Source: Falseniella ignava CCUG 37419
GTDB taxonomy: Bacteria; Bacillota; Bacilli; Lactobacillales; Aerococcaceae
Assembly (NCBI RefSeq): GCF_000301055.1
Contig: NZ_JH932301.1
Span: 10,474-67,973 of the forward strand
Reading direction: 5' to 3'
DNA length: 57,500 bases
The notes under the pieces: model-generated
What the model was told of the DNA's origin: nothing
Database searches by the model: none
The model's input: only the letters and a program-made list of their open reading frames with translations
Program-made: the position numbers and the translations under genes
Part shown: in pieces, positions 41,090 through 49,970 of the stretch
Layout of the letters: each line of letters starts with the position of its first letter
Position numbering within the stretch: position 1 is the first letter of the stretch

Positions 41090-42511
41090 CTATCCTTCTC
41101 TCTTCCATGTCGTGCCTTGTGGAGTGTCATCTAATTTAATTCCTTGCGCCTTCAACAAATCACGAATCTCATCTGCGCGCGCAAAATTACGATCTTTTCG
41201 AGCTTGATTGCGCTCTTCAATCAACGCTTCAATCTCTTGGTCGATCGCTTCATCTTCAGTTAGAATAATTCCGAAAATTTCCAACCAACGTGTAAGTTGT
41301 TCTTGCATTGGTTGGAGTACAGCCTCCGAAACTTCTTCTTGCGTTAAGTAATGATTGATGGTCTTTACGAGACTACTTACGGCAGTTAACCCATTCGCTA
41401 CATTGAAGTCATCATCCATTCCAGTGACAAATTGCACTTCGAGTTGATTTAAACGATCTAACCATTCAGTATCCGTATCAAGTTGTGTTTCTGCAAGTGA
41501 TAAGCGATTATTAAGGCGACGCGTCACTTCTTTCAAACGTTCAATATTGCTTCGAGCTTCATCCAAAGCTGCTTGATCATATTTAAGCGGACGGCGATAG
41601 TGCACTGACGTTAATAAGTAACGCACCACCGTTGGATCTTCATTTTCGAGTAAATCTCTTAATAAGACAAAGTTACCCAATGATTTACTCATCTTTTCTT
41701 CATCTTGCCCGATAGTAACAAAACCGTTATGCATCCAATAATTACTGAAAGTATGTCCAGAGCAAGATTCCGACTGTGCAATTTCATTTTCATGATGAGG
41801 GAATTCTAAGTCTTGTCCCCCGCCGTGAATATCAATCGTCTCACCTAAATGCTCCATTGCCATCACCGAACACTCGATATGCCAGCCAGGACGCCCTGGA
41901 CCCCATGGAGAGTCCCAATAAATTTCAGAAGCATCTTTGACGCCTTTCCATAGTGCAAAGTCCACTGGATTTTTCTTGCGCGCAGTATCTTCACTTTCAG
42001 TCCGTTGGCTTGCACCGACAATTAACTCATCTAAACTCTGATGACTGAGTTGTCCATAGTTAGCGTATGATGTTGTGTCAAAGTAAACATCGCCTTCAAC
42101 TTCATAAGCATGGCCTCGTTCAATTAATTGCTCGACAAACTGTATAATCGACGGAATATGGTCCATCACTCGCGGGTGCAATGTCGCGGGTTTGATCTGG
42201 ATCGCTTGCGTATCCTCTTCAAAAGCCGCGATGTATTTATCGGCTAATTCCTTTGGAGTGACGCCTTCTTGCGCCGCTGCGCGTATAATTTTATCGTCAA
42301 CATCGGTAAAGTTAGAGATATAACGAACTTGATAGCCACGATATTCTAAGTAGCGACGAATCGTATCGAAAGCCACTGCACTTCTCGCATTTCCAATATG
42401 AATATAGTTGTATACCGTCGGTCCACAGACATAAAAATTCACCTTCCCAGGTTGAATTGGCTCAAAAATTTCTTTTTGACGGCTTAAAGTATTATATATT
42501 TGAATCGTCAT
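41090..42511 (-). CDS. cysS: Cysteinyl-tRNA synthetase
   Basis: Class I synthetase. HIGH motif is YNYIHIGNARSAVAFD, KMSKS motif is EEKMSKSLGNF, and the zinc ligands are in VCGPTVYN, IECSVMAMEHLG and FPHHENEIAQSE. The C-terminal anticodon-binding region ends with QGIKLDDTPQGTTWKR. The frame is open to 42526, but GAGGAGTGAACCT places the start at ATG 42511 (473 residues). The upstream region is too short to hold a T-box, and gltX/cysE, often upstream of cysS, are absent. Confidence 0.95.
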   Translation of the reverse strand: MTIQIYNTLSRQKEIFEPIQPGKVNFYVCGPTVYNYIHIGNARSAVAFDTIRRYLEYRGYQVRYISNFTDVDDKIIRAAAQEGVTPKELADKYIAAFEEDTQAIQIKPATLHPRVMDHIPSIIQFVEQLIERGHAYEVEGDVYFDTTSYANYGQLSHQSLDELIVGASQRTESEDTARKKNPVDFALWKGVKDASEIYWDSPWGPGRPGWHIECSVMAMEHLGETIDIHGGGQDLEFPHHENEIAQSESCSGHTFSNYWMHNGFVTIGQDEEKMSKSLGNFVLLRDLLENEDPTVVRYLLTSVHYRRPLKYDQAALDEARSNIERLKEVTRRLNNRLSLAETQLDTDTEWLDRLNQLEVQFVTGMDDDFNVANGLTAVSSLVKTINHYLTQEEVSEAVLQPMQEQLTRWLEIFGIILTEDEAIDQEIEALIEERNQARKDRNFARADEIRDLLKAQGIKLDDTPQGTTWKREG

Positions 42512-42546
42512 AGGTTCACTCCTCACTCATCTTTTATATCTTTATC

Positions 42547-42554
42547 ATTGTACC
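42547..42554 (-). promoter_or_regulatory. Extended -10 promoter element of the cysS operon
   Basis: TGGTACAAT on the minus strand, 35 bases before the cysS ATG; no clear -35 box. Confidence 0.55.
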
Positions 42555-42594
42555 ATATCTCGATGTGATACCGGTGGAGTTTGTTTGTTCATAT

Positions 42595-42628
42595 TAAAAA
42601 GAAGCGACCTCATTTTCGAGTTCGCTTC
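42595..42628 (-). terminator. Terminator of the AbrB-fusion/floA operon
   Basis: GAAGCGA and TCGCTTC with an inner CTC/GAG pairing; the minus strand continues TTTTTAATAT. It lies 10 bases after the small 57-residue gene. Confidence 0.8.
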
Positions 42629-42637
42629 CAATTCTCT

Positions 42638-42811
42638 TTACTCTCCAAACCAACGGCGCTTAAAACGAATCCACCAACTATCCCTTTTCGGTCCAACATA
42701 CGTTGAGGATTGTTCACTCAATTCGCGGCGGGTAGACTTCATTCCATTATAATGTTCGAGTTGCTTACTTAAGCGCGCCATTTCTCTACTTTGTCTTTCT
42801 CTTACATTCAT
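42638..42811 (-). CDS. Small basic hypothetical protein, 57 residues
   Basis: The reading frame from ATG 42811 to TAA 42638 encodes a very charged protein beginning MNVRERQSREMARLSKQL and ending SWWIRFKRRWFGE. AAAGGA lies nine bases upstream and a strong terminator follows directly, both supporting a real gene. It has no membrane helix; the Trp/Arg-rich C-terminus might bind membrane or nucleic acid. It is the last gene of the floA operon. I do not recognise the family. Confidence 0.6.
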   Translation of the reverse strand: MNVRERQSREMARLSKQLEHYNGMKSTRRELSEQSSTYVGPKRDSWWIRFKRRWFGE

Positions 42812-42857
42812 CAGCCATCATCCTTTCTTGATAAGTTGACCCAGCAATCATTCTATT

Positions 42858-43301
42858 CTAAATAATTGGACGACGTGACCTTGGTTCACTCATGATTAAA
42901 GCTGCTCTCAATGCTTGTCGGTCGACTGACGCTTCAGACACTGAATCTAAATTTGTAACCTCGATTTTTTTATTTCCCGTAGTATTTAATTCAATCCTTT
43001 TAGTTGGCTTTTGTTCAAGTGCCTCTACATGCTCCTTGTCAGATTGCGTAGTCTGCGTATCTTTTGGCATCATCCGGGAAACTCCTTCTTTAGTTCGCGG
43101 TTGATTTCGCTTCGCAATACGGTGCCGCTTTTGAGACTTCTCTAAAGTATCTTTTGGCATTACTTCTTTCGGCACTTTCAAGTGTGCAGTCTCTATTGCC
43201 TCTTCTTGAGACGCCAACCAACGCCTCAATGGCATTCGATATTTACTTGAAATTTTTAAAATTACGACAAAAAGTATAATTAGACCTGGAAAGAAACTCA
43301 T
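42858..43301 (-). CDS. Hypothetical membrane-anchored basic protein downstream of floA
   Basis: 147 residues: one N-terminal membrane helix (about residues 3-18, FFPGLIILFVVILKI) and a long, polar, Lys/Arg-rich tail with low complexity, likely disordered and cytoplasmic. The C-terminus has a slightly hydrophobic patch VDRQALRAALIMSEPRSRR. AGGAGGGATTCG precedes the ATG, 11 bases after floA, so it is in the floA operon. It is not similar by eye to Bacillus YqfB, which holds this position there. Function unknown. Confidence 0.65.
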   Translation of the reverse strand: MSFFPGLIILFVVILKISSKYRMPLRRWLASQEEAIETAHLKVPKEVMPKDTLEKSQKRHRIAKRNQPRTKEGVSRMMPKDTQTTQSDKEHVEALEQKPTKRIELNTTGNKKIEVTNLDSVSEASVDRQALRAALIMSEPRSRRPII

Positions 43302-43312
43302 CGAATCCCTCC

Positions 43313-44269
43313 TTATTCTCCTAAGCTAGAGCGCATTTTCGTATCAGCTTCAATATTTTTTAGATTGTAGTAATCTAACACCCCTAAATTACCATTGCGC
43401 AATGCTTCAGAGATTGCGCGAGGCACTTCCGCCTCGGCCTCAACAACTTGTGCACGACGTTCTACAACGAGTGCGCGCATTTGTTGCTCTTTAGCAACGG
43501 CTTCTGCCCGCATTTCTTCTGCTTTAGCTTGGGCAATATTTTTATCTGCTTCTGCTTGGTCTCGCTTCAATGAAGCCCCGATATTGCGGCCAACGTCGAT
43601 ATCTGCAATATCAATCGACAAGATTTGATAAGCCGTCCCCTTATCGAGTCCTTTTTTCAGAACCGTCTCAGAGATTAGATCTGGATTTTCGAGCACCGTG
43701 CCGTGATAAGAGGCACTACCAATGGTCGTAACAATCCCTTCTCCGACACGCGCAATAATGGTATCTTCACCAGCCCCACCGACTAAACGTTCGATGTTAG
43801 CACGGACCGTCACTTTCGCTTTCGCAATCAGTTCAATCCCATCTTGTGCAACAGCAGCAATCTCAGGTGTTTGAATCACTTTTGGTGTGACCGATACTTG
43901 AACAGCTTCTAATACGTCGCGCCCTGCCAGATCAATTGCTGCCGCTTTTTTAAAATCGAGTTCAATATTCGCACGTTGCGCCGTAATTAAAGAGTTAACC
44001 ACTTGATTTACATCTCCACCGGCCATATAGTGTGACTCCAAATCATTCAACGTTAAGCCTCTGATACCTGCTTTATGTGCCCGAATCATTGGTTCAACAA
44101 TCGCACTTGGGCTGACTCGGCGAAGTCGCATCGCAAATAGCGTTCCAACGCCCACTCGTAACCCACTTGATAAGGCTGTAATCCATAGCCCAAGCGGTAC
44201 AAAATATAAGAAAAAGGCTATCCCAACAATCACCAGTGCCACAATAACATAAAATAATGCTCCCATCAT
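43313..44269 (-). CDS. floA: Flotillin-like membrane scaffold protein FloA
   Basis: Protein of functional membrane microdomains. The N-terminal hydrophobic hairpin (residues about 3-45) is followed by the family region [21 protein letters not shown], the SPFH-like core ([57 protein letters not shown]) and an EA-rich coiled-coil (about 245-290). At 318 residues it is close to Bacillus FloA (331). AAAGGAGGCGT precedes the ATG. In Bacillus an NfeD-type gene precedes floA; here an AbrB-fold fusion gene does. Confidence 0.93.
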   Translation of the reverse strand: MMGALFYVIVALVIVGIAFFLYFVPLGLWITALSSGLRVGVGTLFAMRLRRVSPSAIVEPMIRAHKAGIRGLTLNDLESHYMAGGDVNQVVNSLITAQRANIELDFKKAAAIDLAGRDVLEAVQVSVTPKVIQTPEIAAVAQDGIELIAKAKVTVRANIERLVGGAGEDTIIARVGEGIVTTIGSASYHGTVLENPDLISETVLKKGLDKGTAYQILSIDIADIDVGRNIGASLKRDQAEADKNIAQAKAEEMRAEAVAKEQQMRALVVERRAQVVEAEAEVPRAISEALRNGNLGVLDYYNLKNIEADTKMRSSLGE

Positions 44270-44304
44270 ACGCCTCCTTTAAATTTTTATCACCATTGGT
44301 TCCA

Positions 44305-45009
44305 CTATAAGTTAAAATCTTGTTTGATTTGATTTGCTACGGTTGTACTCAATAGTTCTGCTGAAACATCTTCTAAAAACTGCAACGTTAACTCCAAAAT
44401 CAAATAATTCGTATCACTATGATGTAAAGCAGTTAACGGTTCATAAGTAATTCGGATATCACCGTATGGTTGCGGCGTAAGTCGAAAATTCCCTAAACTT
44501 TCAACTTCTTTACCGGATCTGACCGGTCGTTGCAACGTGGCTGTAAGGTCTGTCTTTGCGCCGGTAAAAACTAAGAACCATTGCTGATCTCCGCTGACCG
44601 TAACTTGATACCATCCTGTATCGGAGTGTAAAATAGCGAGATCAACTAATTGGAAGAATGCACGGGTTGCTACCCCTTCAAAAAATGGATTAAATAATTT
44701 TTCCGTTGCCTCTTGTACATTGGCATAAAGCGACTCTTGTTGATCAATGCTACCTTCCACTTTTTGTTCGAAGCGATTCAAAGCATCTAATATTTCACAA
44801 TTCGTTTGAACGGGTTCTTGTTTCGTCTCCTCACCGGCTCCTCGTTTCCGAATAATTAAAGTACCCGAACCTCTCGCTTTCAAGTGAACTGCATCTTCAG
44901 CTTGTAACTGCAAAGCTTCTACAATACTTTTAGGTAAGCGAATGGCAAGCGAACCTCCCCATTGTTTTACCGTACTATCTACAGCATTTTCAAATCCTTC
45001 ATCATACAA
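44305..45009 (-). CDS. AbrB/MazE-fold DNA-binding domain fused to an unknown C-terminal domain
   Basis: Residues about 13-55 form a swapped-hairpin AbrB/MazE domain (VKQWGGSLAIRLPKSIVEALQL, AVHLKARGSGTLIIRKRG). A linker and helical segment (about 65-110) follow, then a beta-rich C-terminal domain (about 112-234: VDLAILHSDTGWYQVTVSG, LGNFRLTPQPYGDIRITYEP) that I do not recognise. It is much longer than MazE antitoxins (about 80) and no toxin gene is adjacent. The start is TTG at 45009, five bases after GGAGGGTG. It lies 35 bases before floA and is probably the first gene of that operon. Two palindromes (45033-45067) upstream may be its own operator. Confidence 0.6.
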   Translation of the reverse strand: MYDEGFENAVDSTVKQWGGSLAIRLPKSIVEALQLQAEDAVHLKARGSGTLIIRKRGAGEETKQEPVQTNCEILDALNRFEQKVEGSIDQQESLYANVQEATEKLFNPFFEGVATRAFFQLVDLAILHSDTGWYQVTVSGDQQWFLVFTGAKTDLTATLQRPVRSGKEVESLGNFRLTPQPYGDIRITYEPLTALHHSDTNYLILELTLQFLEDVSAELLSTTVANQIKQDFNL

Positions 45010-45032
45010 CGTTTCACCCTCCTCTCCATTCT

Positions 45033-45067
45033 GATATTAAATATCATCTCGCTATCATTTTATGATA
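45033..45067. promoter_or_regulatory. Two adjacent palindromes upstream of the AbrB-fusion gene
   Basis: GATATT-A-AATATC (45033-45045) and TATCAT-TTT-ATGATA (45053-45067) lie 24-58 bases before the start codon, in the promoter area. They may be operators, possibly for autoregulation by the AbrB-fold product. Confidence 0.4.
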
Positions 45068-45226
45068 CTTTTACCAGAAATGCAATTCAAATGTTTATTA
45101 TGCTAATTTTTTCCTCAAAAAATTTCATCAGTAAAAGGTTTAACATTCACACCCATAAAATCCTTTTTTGACTTTAATCGCACAGAAAGATACAGTACAA
45201 TAGAGTTAATTGATTGGGAGGCAAAT

Positions 45227-46825
45227 ATGAAAATAAATTATTTAGTCGGCCTGCTAGGAGGACTGACCCTCTTCCTTTATGGGATGGATTTAACTAGCCA
45301 GGGCCTTGAGATGGCAGCGGGAAATAAACTGCAAGGTTGGATTGAAAAATTTACTTCTAACCGATTTAAAGGTCTCATTATTGGAACAGTTGTCACGGCA
45401 GTGATTCAATCATCTTCTGCGACGACCGTTATGTTAGTTGGTTTTGTCAATGCGGGAATTATGACCATTGAGCAGACCATCGGAATTATTATGGGGGCGA
45501 ATATCGGAACAACGATTACCGGGCAAATTGTCGCCTTAGATATCGTTGCCGCAGCGCCAATTCTTTGTTTTGTTGGTTTCTTACTTTTGAAATTCGCAAA
45601 TAAAAATAGCGGCTTAAGACATACGGGACAAGCAATATTAGGACTTGGGGTACTTTTCTTAGGAATGAAGACCATGTCAAGTTCGATGGCTCCGTTAGCT
45701 GATAATCCTGAATTTGTTCATTTAATTGCCAAGTTCCAAAACCCTCTCTTAGGTATTCTAGTGGGGACGGCAATTACTTGTATCTTACAATCCTCTTCTG
45801 CTTCGCTCGGTATTTTGCAAGCGACTGCGAATATGGGGTTGATTGCATTAAGACCGAGTATGTTTATCATTTGTGGATTTAATATCGGAACATGTGTTAC
45901 CTCTGTCTTATCAGCCATTGGTTCTAACAAAAATGCACAACGAACGGCAGCCAGCCATGTACTATTTAACGTCATCGGGACCGCCTTATTCTTAATTCTT
46001 GCCTTTATTGTACCCGTTGAGAATTTCATTACGGGAATATCGCGCAATGTCCCTGCAGCGCAAATTGCGAATATGCATACGTTCTTTAATATTTTTGCGA
46101 CCGCAGCCTTATTCCCATTTGGTAATCAAATTGCGAAAATGTCTAAGTTTATTATCCAAGGGGACGATAGTGATCGAGATGAAAAATCTCTACTTTATCT
46201 CAACCCAAATATTCAAGATCCTAACGCACTATTCGCTGGGGTTCGCGCTGAGACTGAACGTATGATTTCACTAGCACACAGTAACTTCCTACTTAGTACG
46301 GAACTATTTCGTCAGTTTGATCAGGAGAACTATGATCGTTGCTTCCACAACGAGTCGATTATTAACTATTTAAACTCTCAAATTTCAAAACATATCATTG
46401 AAAATATTAGCTTACCAATGGACGATTCTTTGGCCTCCCTCTACACAGCCTATTTGAGGATTGTACGAGACTTGGAGCGGATTGGTGACCATACGAAGAA
46501 TATTGCAGAACATTCTCAATATTCAAATCTTTCTCGCCTCACTTACACGGAAGATGCTTTAGAAGAATTCGATGCGCTAGAATCCATTATCGATGATATG
46601 TTCGAATCGATTGAAATCGATCCAGTTAAGTCACATCGAGTGAATGATTTACGTTTAGCTTATACTGGCGTTGAGAGCAATGTCGAAAATTATAAGCGAA
46701 TCCATATTGATCGAATGAAAAGCGGCGCTTGCGACCCTGAAAGTGGTATTATCTTTGAAAAATGCTTAGTTGCTTTTGAGCGAATTGCTGCATATACCTA
46801 TAACGTTGGTAAATTATCACTATAG
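45227..46825 (+). CDS. Na+/phosphate cotransporter with PhoU-like domain (NptA type)
   Basis: Two inverted Na_Pi_cotrans repeats (about residues 5-150 and 160-300) with the paired signatures VIQSSSATTVMLVGF and ILQSSSASLGILQA, which bind phosphate and sodium. Residues about 340-530 are a PhoU-like helical domain on the cytoplasmic side (IVRDLERIGDHTKNIAEH is the metal-binding motif). Length 532 is usual. GGGAGGC precedes the ATG. A TTGACT at about 45168 and a TACAAT at about 45197 are seen upstream, but their 22-base spacing makes the promoter uncertain. Confidence 0.9.
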   Translation: MKINYLVGLLGGLTLFLYGMDLTSQGLEMAAGNKLQGWIEKFTSNRFKGLIIGTVVTAVIQSSSATTVMLVGFVNAGIMTIEQTIGIIMGANIGTTITGQIVALDIVAAAPILCFVGFLLLKFANKNSGLRHTGQAILGLGVLFLGMKTMSSSMAPLADNPEFVHLIAKFQNPLLGILVGTAITCILQSSSASLGILQATANMGLIALRPSMFIICGFNIGTCVTSVLSAIGSNKNAQRTAASHVLFNVIGTALFLILAFIVPVENFITGISRNVPAAQIANMHTFFNIFATAALFPFGNQIAKMSKFIIQGDDSDRDEKSLLYLNPNIQDPNALFAGVRAETERMISLAHSNFLLSTELFRQFDQENYDRCFHNESIINYLNSQISKHIIENISLPMDDSLASLYTAYLRIVRDLERIGDHTKNIAEHSQYSNLSRLTYTEDALEEFDALESIIDDMFESIEIDPVKSHRVNDLRLAYTGVESNVENYKRIHIDRMKSGACDPESGIIFEKCLVAFERIAAYTYNVGKLSL

Positions 46826-46830
46826 CCAAA

Positions 46831-46861
46831 AACCCGAGATGATTTTTCATCTCGGGTTTTA
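46831..46861 (+). terminator. Terminator of the Na+/phosphate cotransporter gene
   Basis: AACCCGAGATG and CATCTCGGGTT form an 11-bp stem with a 6-base loop, followed by TTTTA. Confidence 0.88.
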
Positions 46862-46874
46862 TTAGATTGATACG

Positions 46875-46912
46875 AAGTCCCCTCAAAAATCCGTTTTGGA
46901 TTGAGGGGACTT
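46875..46912. other. Second hairpin between convergent genes
   Basis: AAGTCCCCTCAA and TTGAGGGGACTT form a perfect 12-bp stem with an inner ATCC/GGAT pairing, 30 bases beyond the LysM protein stop. The T-run is poor on both strands, so it may be an mRNA 3'-stabilising stem or a weak terminator of the minus-strand gene. Confidence 0.55.
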
Positions 46913-46941
46913 TAACTTAATTTGATAGAATCTTCTTATTT

Positions 46942-48207
46942 TTATGGATTAAATGAAACGTGGACGTGATCGAAGTGGTTTGCTGTAATGTTTCCACGAT
47001 CTTCCATATCTTGCCATTGGTAACCTGTCCATGGCCCTGCAATACGTTGTTTCCAAATGACATAACTAATTCTACTTTGGCCACTCTTCATTTGTTCTAA
47101 AGTATATTCAGCCACTGCATCACCTAGCTGCTCGTTGCTATAAACCATAAAGTCAACAGCTAATCCTTTACCGTGATCTCCTGGATCTCCTGGGCGGAAG
47201 GTACTGAAGTTCGTAATGCCGAACATCGAACCGACTAAATCTTTATAAGCTGCGGCATGTGGTTGTAAACCATCCACTGACGGTGTCTCAGCCGGTGTTT
47301 CAGGTACTACTTCTTCTGTTTCTTCAACAATCGGTTCTTCAATGGATACTTCAACTTGAGTCGTAGTTTCTTCCACTGGCTCTGCTTCAACTGGCGGTTG
47401 TGTATAAACACCCTCGTCAACTTCTTTTTCAGGTTTTGGTGCTACTACTTGTGTTGTCTCTTCTGTCGTTTCTTCAGTTGTTTCTAACGTACTCTCAACA
47501 ACTTCTTTTGTCGTTTCTTCGGCGTTAACAACAGGTGGTGTCACAACATTTGCTGGTTTCTCTTCTTGAGTAGTAGACGGTTGTGCCTGAACTTTAGGAC
47601 TTGTCAAATGTAATGAGTTCGAACGTGATTGTTGTGGCTCTTCTTGAGTTACTTCAACTTCAGGAGTCGATTGTTCAACCGCTGGCGTTGCCTCTGTCGC
47701 TTCTTCAACTTCCTCAACCGTTGTCTCAATCTCGTCAACGGTCACAACTTCTTGGGTTGTTTCTTCAGTATATACCGCTGGTGCCACTGGCGTAGTACGT
47801 TGAACGAAAGTTGCTGCTTTTACTTTATGGAGTGGCGTTAAGTTAACCGGTACGTCCACTTCAACAGCCTCTTGCTCTGGGGCTGAAATCGTCATGCGCT
47901 CAGCGCGTTGATTCGAATCAAAATGCGCTTCGATTACTGCACCAGGCTTGATAATATTTACTTGACCTGTCTTGTTCAAGTACGCTAAAACGCGTAAATC
48001 CATCTTAAGTTTGTTCGCAATCGTACTTAATGTGTCACCAGACTTCACTTGATAGCTAGTTTGACGTTGTGTAGATTGTACTCGATTGGCTTGTGCTACA
48101 CTCTTAGGTTGTGCTGCCACCGCTGGACCTTGAGCACTTACTAAAACGCTGGGTGCCAATAAAGCGACCAGCGACGTGCTTAACCATAATTTTTTTGTTT
48201 TATTCAT
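46942..48207 (-). CDS. Secreted LysM protein with Thr/Glu-rich spacer and M15-like peptidase-fold domain
   Basis: A signal peptide (residues 1-25) precedes one LysM domain (about 51-95, YQVKSGDTLSTIANKLKMDLR), a roughly 200-residue Thr/Glu/Val/Pro-rich low-complexity spacer, and a C-terminal domain of about 110 residues. The last has DHGKGLAVDFMVYS and HFDHVHVSFNP, the H-x6-D and H-x-H metal-site pattern of M15-like / ARB_07466-type domains. It should bind peptidoglycan by LysM and may cleave peptide cross-links, or act as a resuscitation or stationary-phase factor. AAAGGTGAA precedes the ATG. The spacer resembles those that cross the cell wall. Confidence 0.8.
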   Translation of the reverse strand: MNKTKKLWLSTSLVALLAPSVLVSAQGPAVAAQPKSVAQANRVQSTQRQTSYQVKSGDTLSTIANKLKMDLRVLAYLNKTGQVNIIKPGAVIEAHFDSNQRAERMTISAPEQEAVEVDVPVNLTPLHKVKAATFVQRTTPVAPAVYTEETTQEVVTVDEIETTVEEVEEATEATPAVEQSTPEVEVTQEEPQQSRSNSLHLTSPKVQAQPSTTQEEKPANVVTPPVVNAEETTKEVVESTLETTEETTEETTQVVAPKPEKEVDEGVYTQPPVEAEPVEETTTQVEVSIEEPIVEETEEVVPETPAETPSVDGLQPHAAAYKDLVGSMFGITNFSTFRPGDPGDHGKGLAVDFMVYSNEQLGDAVAEYTLEQMKSGQSRISYVIWKQRIAGPWTGYQWQDMEDRGNITANHFDHVHVSFNP

Positions 48208-48359
48208 AATTTCACCTTTTTACCGTATTATAATTGCAACTGTAGTGTATCACGTTTCAACTCAAAGACCAATATTGGTTTCTGGATTGAAATGTTTTGT
48301 TGCCAATTTGTAATATTCATGCATTAAACAGCCCTCAAAACATCGAAAAAATTAATTAA

Positions 48360-48405
48360 GTACCTAAGCATTAAGGTACACAAAACCTTTAAAATCATTT
48401 ATACT
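48360..48405 (+). promoter_or_regulatory. Inverted repeat and -10 box upstream of the amidase gene
   Basis: GTACCT (48360-48365) and AGGTAC (48374-48379) form a 6-bp inverted repeat. A TATACT lies at 48400-48405, 45 bases before the start, but no good -35 box. The repeat would cover the -35 area, so it may be an operator. No gene is seen in the 48208-48449 gap. Confidence 0.4.
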
Positions 48406-48449
48406 AGAAACACAATAAATTAATTGTATAAAATTGAAGGGGGTATTTT

Positions 48450-49958
48450 ATGCTATTTACTGAAGATGCGGTTCAAATTGCACAACAGATTCGAGGATCC
48501 CATATCTCGATCGTTGATACGGTTCAACGAGCACTTGATAATATTGACCAGTACAATCCGTTGTTAAATGCAGTGACGCATACCCAGTATGACGCTTTAG
48601 ACATTGCTGAAGCTTATCAAGCAAAGCTCGACGCATTGAGCGATGATCAAAAAGAAGCATTACCACCGTTTTACGGGGTACCAATTCTTTTGAAAGACCT
48701 CGGTCAAACCCAAGCAGGGCAACCGAGTACTTCTGGCAGTCGATTGATGAAGGATTTTATTGCACCCATCACGGATAACTTTGTTCAACAAGTATTGGAT
48801 GCAGGTTTTATCGTTGTCGGAAGAACCAATACACCTGAGTTTGGATTCAAAAATGAAAGTGATTCCGATTTTAATGGGGCAGTGAATCATCCGATGGATT
48901 TAAAGCGTAACCCAGGAGGCTCGAGTGGTGGAGCCGCTGCTGCCTTAAAAGCCGGGTTGGTTCCAGCGGTCACAGCCAGTGATGGCGGAGGTTCAATACG
49001 GATTCCCGCTAGCTTTACTGGATTAATTGGCCTTAAACCTACTCGGGGTCGGATGCCCGTTGGTCCTGGAGGTTACCGTGGCTGGCAAGGGGCGTCGATT
49101 GACTTCGCCATCACTCGAACCGTGCGAGATACTTGGGAAATGTTAAAAGCTTTGCAAGTTGAACAGACTGAGGCGGCTTTCTTCTGTCCAAAAATTGCCC
49201 AGCAAGAATTGACCGCATTAGATCGTCCACTGAACATCGCATATACTTATGATGTTCCAGCTGGTTACGCCTTACGAGAGGAGGCTCGTGAAGCGCTTGA
49301 TCAAGCTGTCGAACAACTAAAACGACTTGGACACCAACTGGTGGAAGTTCCACTTCCTACCGACGGACGCCGCGCAATGGAAACATATTATATGGTTAAC
49401 GGTGTAGAGACCCAAGTGATGATGGAAAGCATCGAGCAAGGTCAACAACGTAAAGTAACTCAAGATGATATGGAACCGATGAGCTGGGCTCTCTATCGTT
49501 CAGGTGAGAAGGTGACAGGTGCTGATTATTCTAGAGTATTAACGTATTGGGATAATTTAGCTGTTCAAATGGAACAATTCTTCCAAGAGTATGATGTGCT
49601 ATTAACGCCTACTAACAATGGAGCTGCCTTTGTTCATGAAGAATTCCACAAACAACCCGAAATGGTTGATCGACTCCATCATATTGATGATTTATCGAAA
49701 GCTGAGCAGCAAAGTTTAATTTGGGAGATGTTCGATCGCAGTCTCGAGTGGACACCTTTTACCCAACAGCAAAACTTAACCGGTCAGCCAGCGATTTCAT
49801 TACCGATGTATCACACAGCGCAAGGTCTACCGATTGGTATTCAAGCATGGGGCGGTCGCGGTGAAGAATATTTACTACTTCAACTCGCACTTCAACTTGA
49901 AGAAAACGGCTTATTACATACAGATATTATTGATTTATCAACACAAATTAACGAATAA
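48450..49958 (+). CDS. Amidase signature family amidohydrolase
   Basis: Cytoplasmic Ser-cisSer-Lys hydrolase of amides. The catalytic Lys is Lys82 in PILLKDLGQ; the glycine/serine core is NPGGSSGGAAAALKAG and SDGGGSIRIPASFTGLIG, carrying the cis-Ser and nucleophile Ser. Length 502 fits the 6-aminohexanoate-dimer/GatA-like branch, but no gatC or gatB is adjacent, so it is unlikely to be the tRNA amidotransferase subunit. It is the first gene of an operon with an amino-acid-type binding protein (12-base gap) and permease, suggesting that an imported amide or modified amino acid is its substrate. Confidence 0.88.
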   Translation: MLFTEDAVQIAQQIRGSHISIVDTVQRALDNIDQYNPLLNAVTHTQYDALDIAEAYQAKLDALSDDQKEALPPFYGVPILLKDLGQTQAGQPSTSGSRLMKDFIAPITDNFVQQVLDAGFIVVGRTNTPEFGFKNESDSDFNGAVNHPMDLKRNPGGSSGGAAAALKAGLVPAVTASDGGGSIRIPASFTGLIGLKPTRGRMPVGPGGYRGWQGASIDFAITRTVRDTWEMLKALQVEQTEAAFFCPKIAQQELTALDRPLNIAYTYDVPAGYALREEAREALDQAVEQLKRLGHQLVEVPLPTDGRRAMETYYMVNGVETQVMMESIEQGQQRKVTQDDMEPMSWALYRSGEKVTGADYSRVLTYWDNLAVQMEQFFQEYDVLLTPTNNGAAFVHEEFHKQPEMVDRLHHIDDLSKAEQQSLIWEMFDRSLEWTPFTQQQNLTGQPAISLPMYHTAQGLPIGIQAWGGRGEEYLLLQLALQLEENGLLHTDIIDLSTQINE

Positions 49959-49970
49959 AGGAGCAATATT

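Noticed and set aside
42512-42600. T-box riboswitch upstream of cysS
   Set aside because: Less than 90 bases separate the upstream terminator from the start, too short for a T-box, and no AGGGTGGNACCGCG-type motif is present.
44305-45009. MazE antitoxin of a toxin-antitoxin pair
   Set aside because: The protein is about three times longer than MazE and no toxin-like small gene is adjacent; the next gene is floA.
47280-47780. CRISPR-like or tandem DNA repeat array
   Set aside because: The repetition is codon-level (Thr/Glu/Val) within a coding spacer and has no regular unit or spacer structure.
48450-49958. GatA subunit of the aspartyl/glutamyl-tRNA amidotransferase
   Set aside because: No gatC or gatB neighbours, and the gene is linked to an importer; a general amidase fits better.
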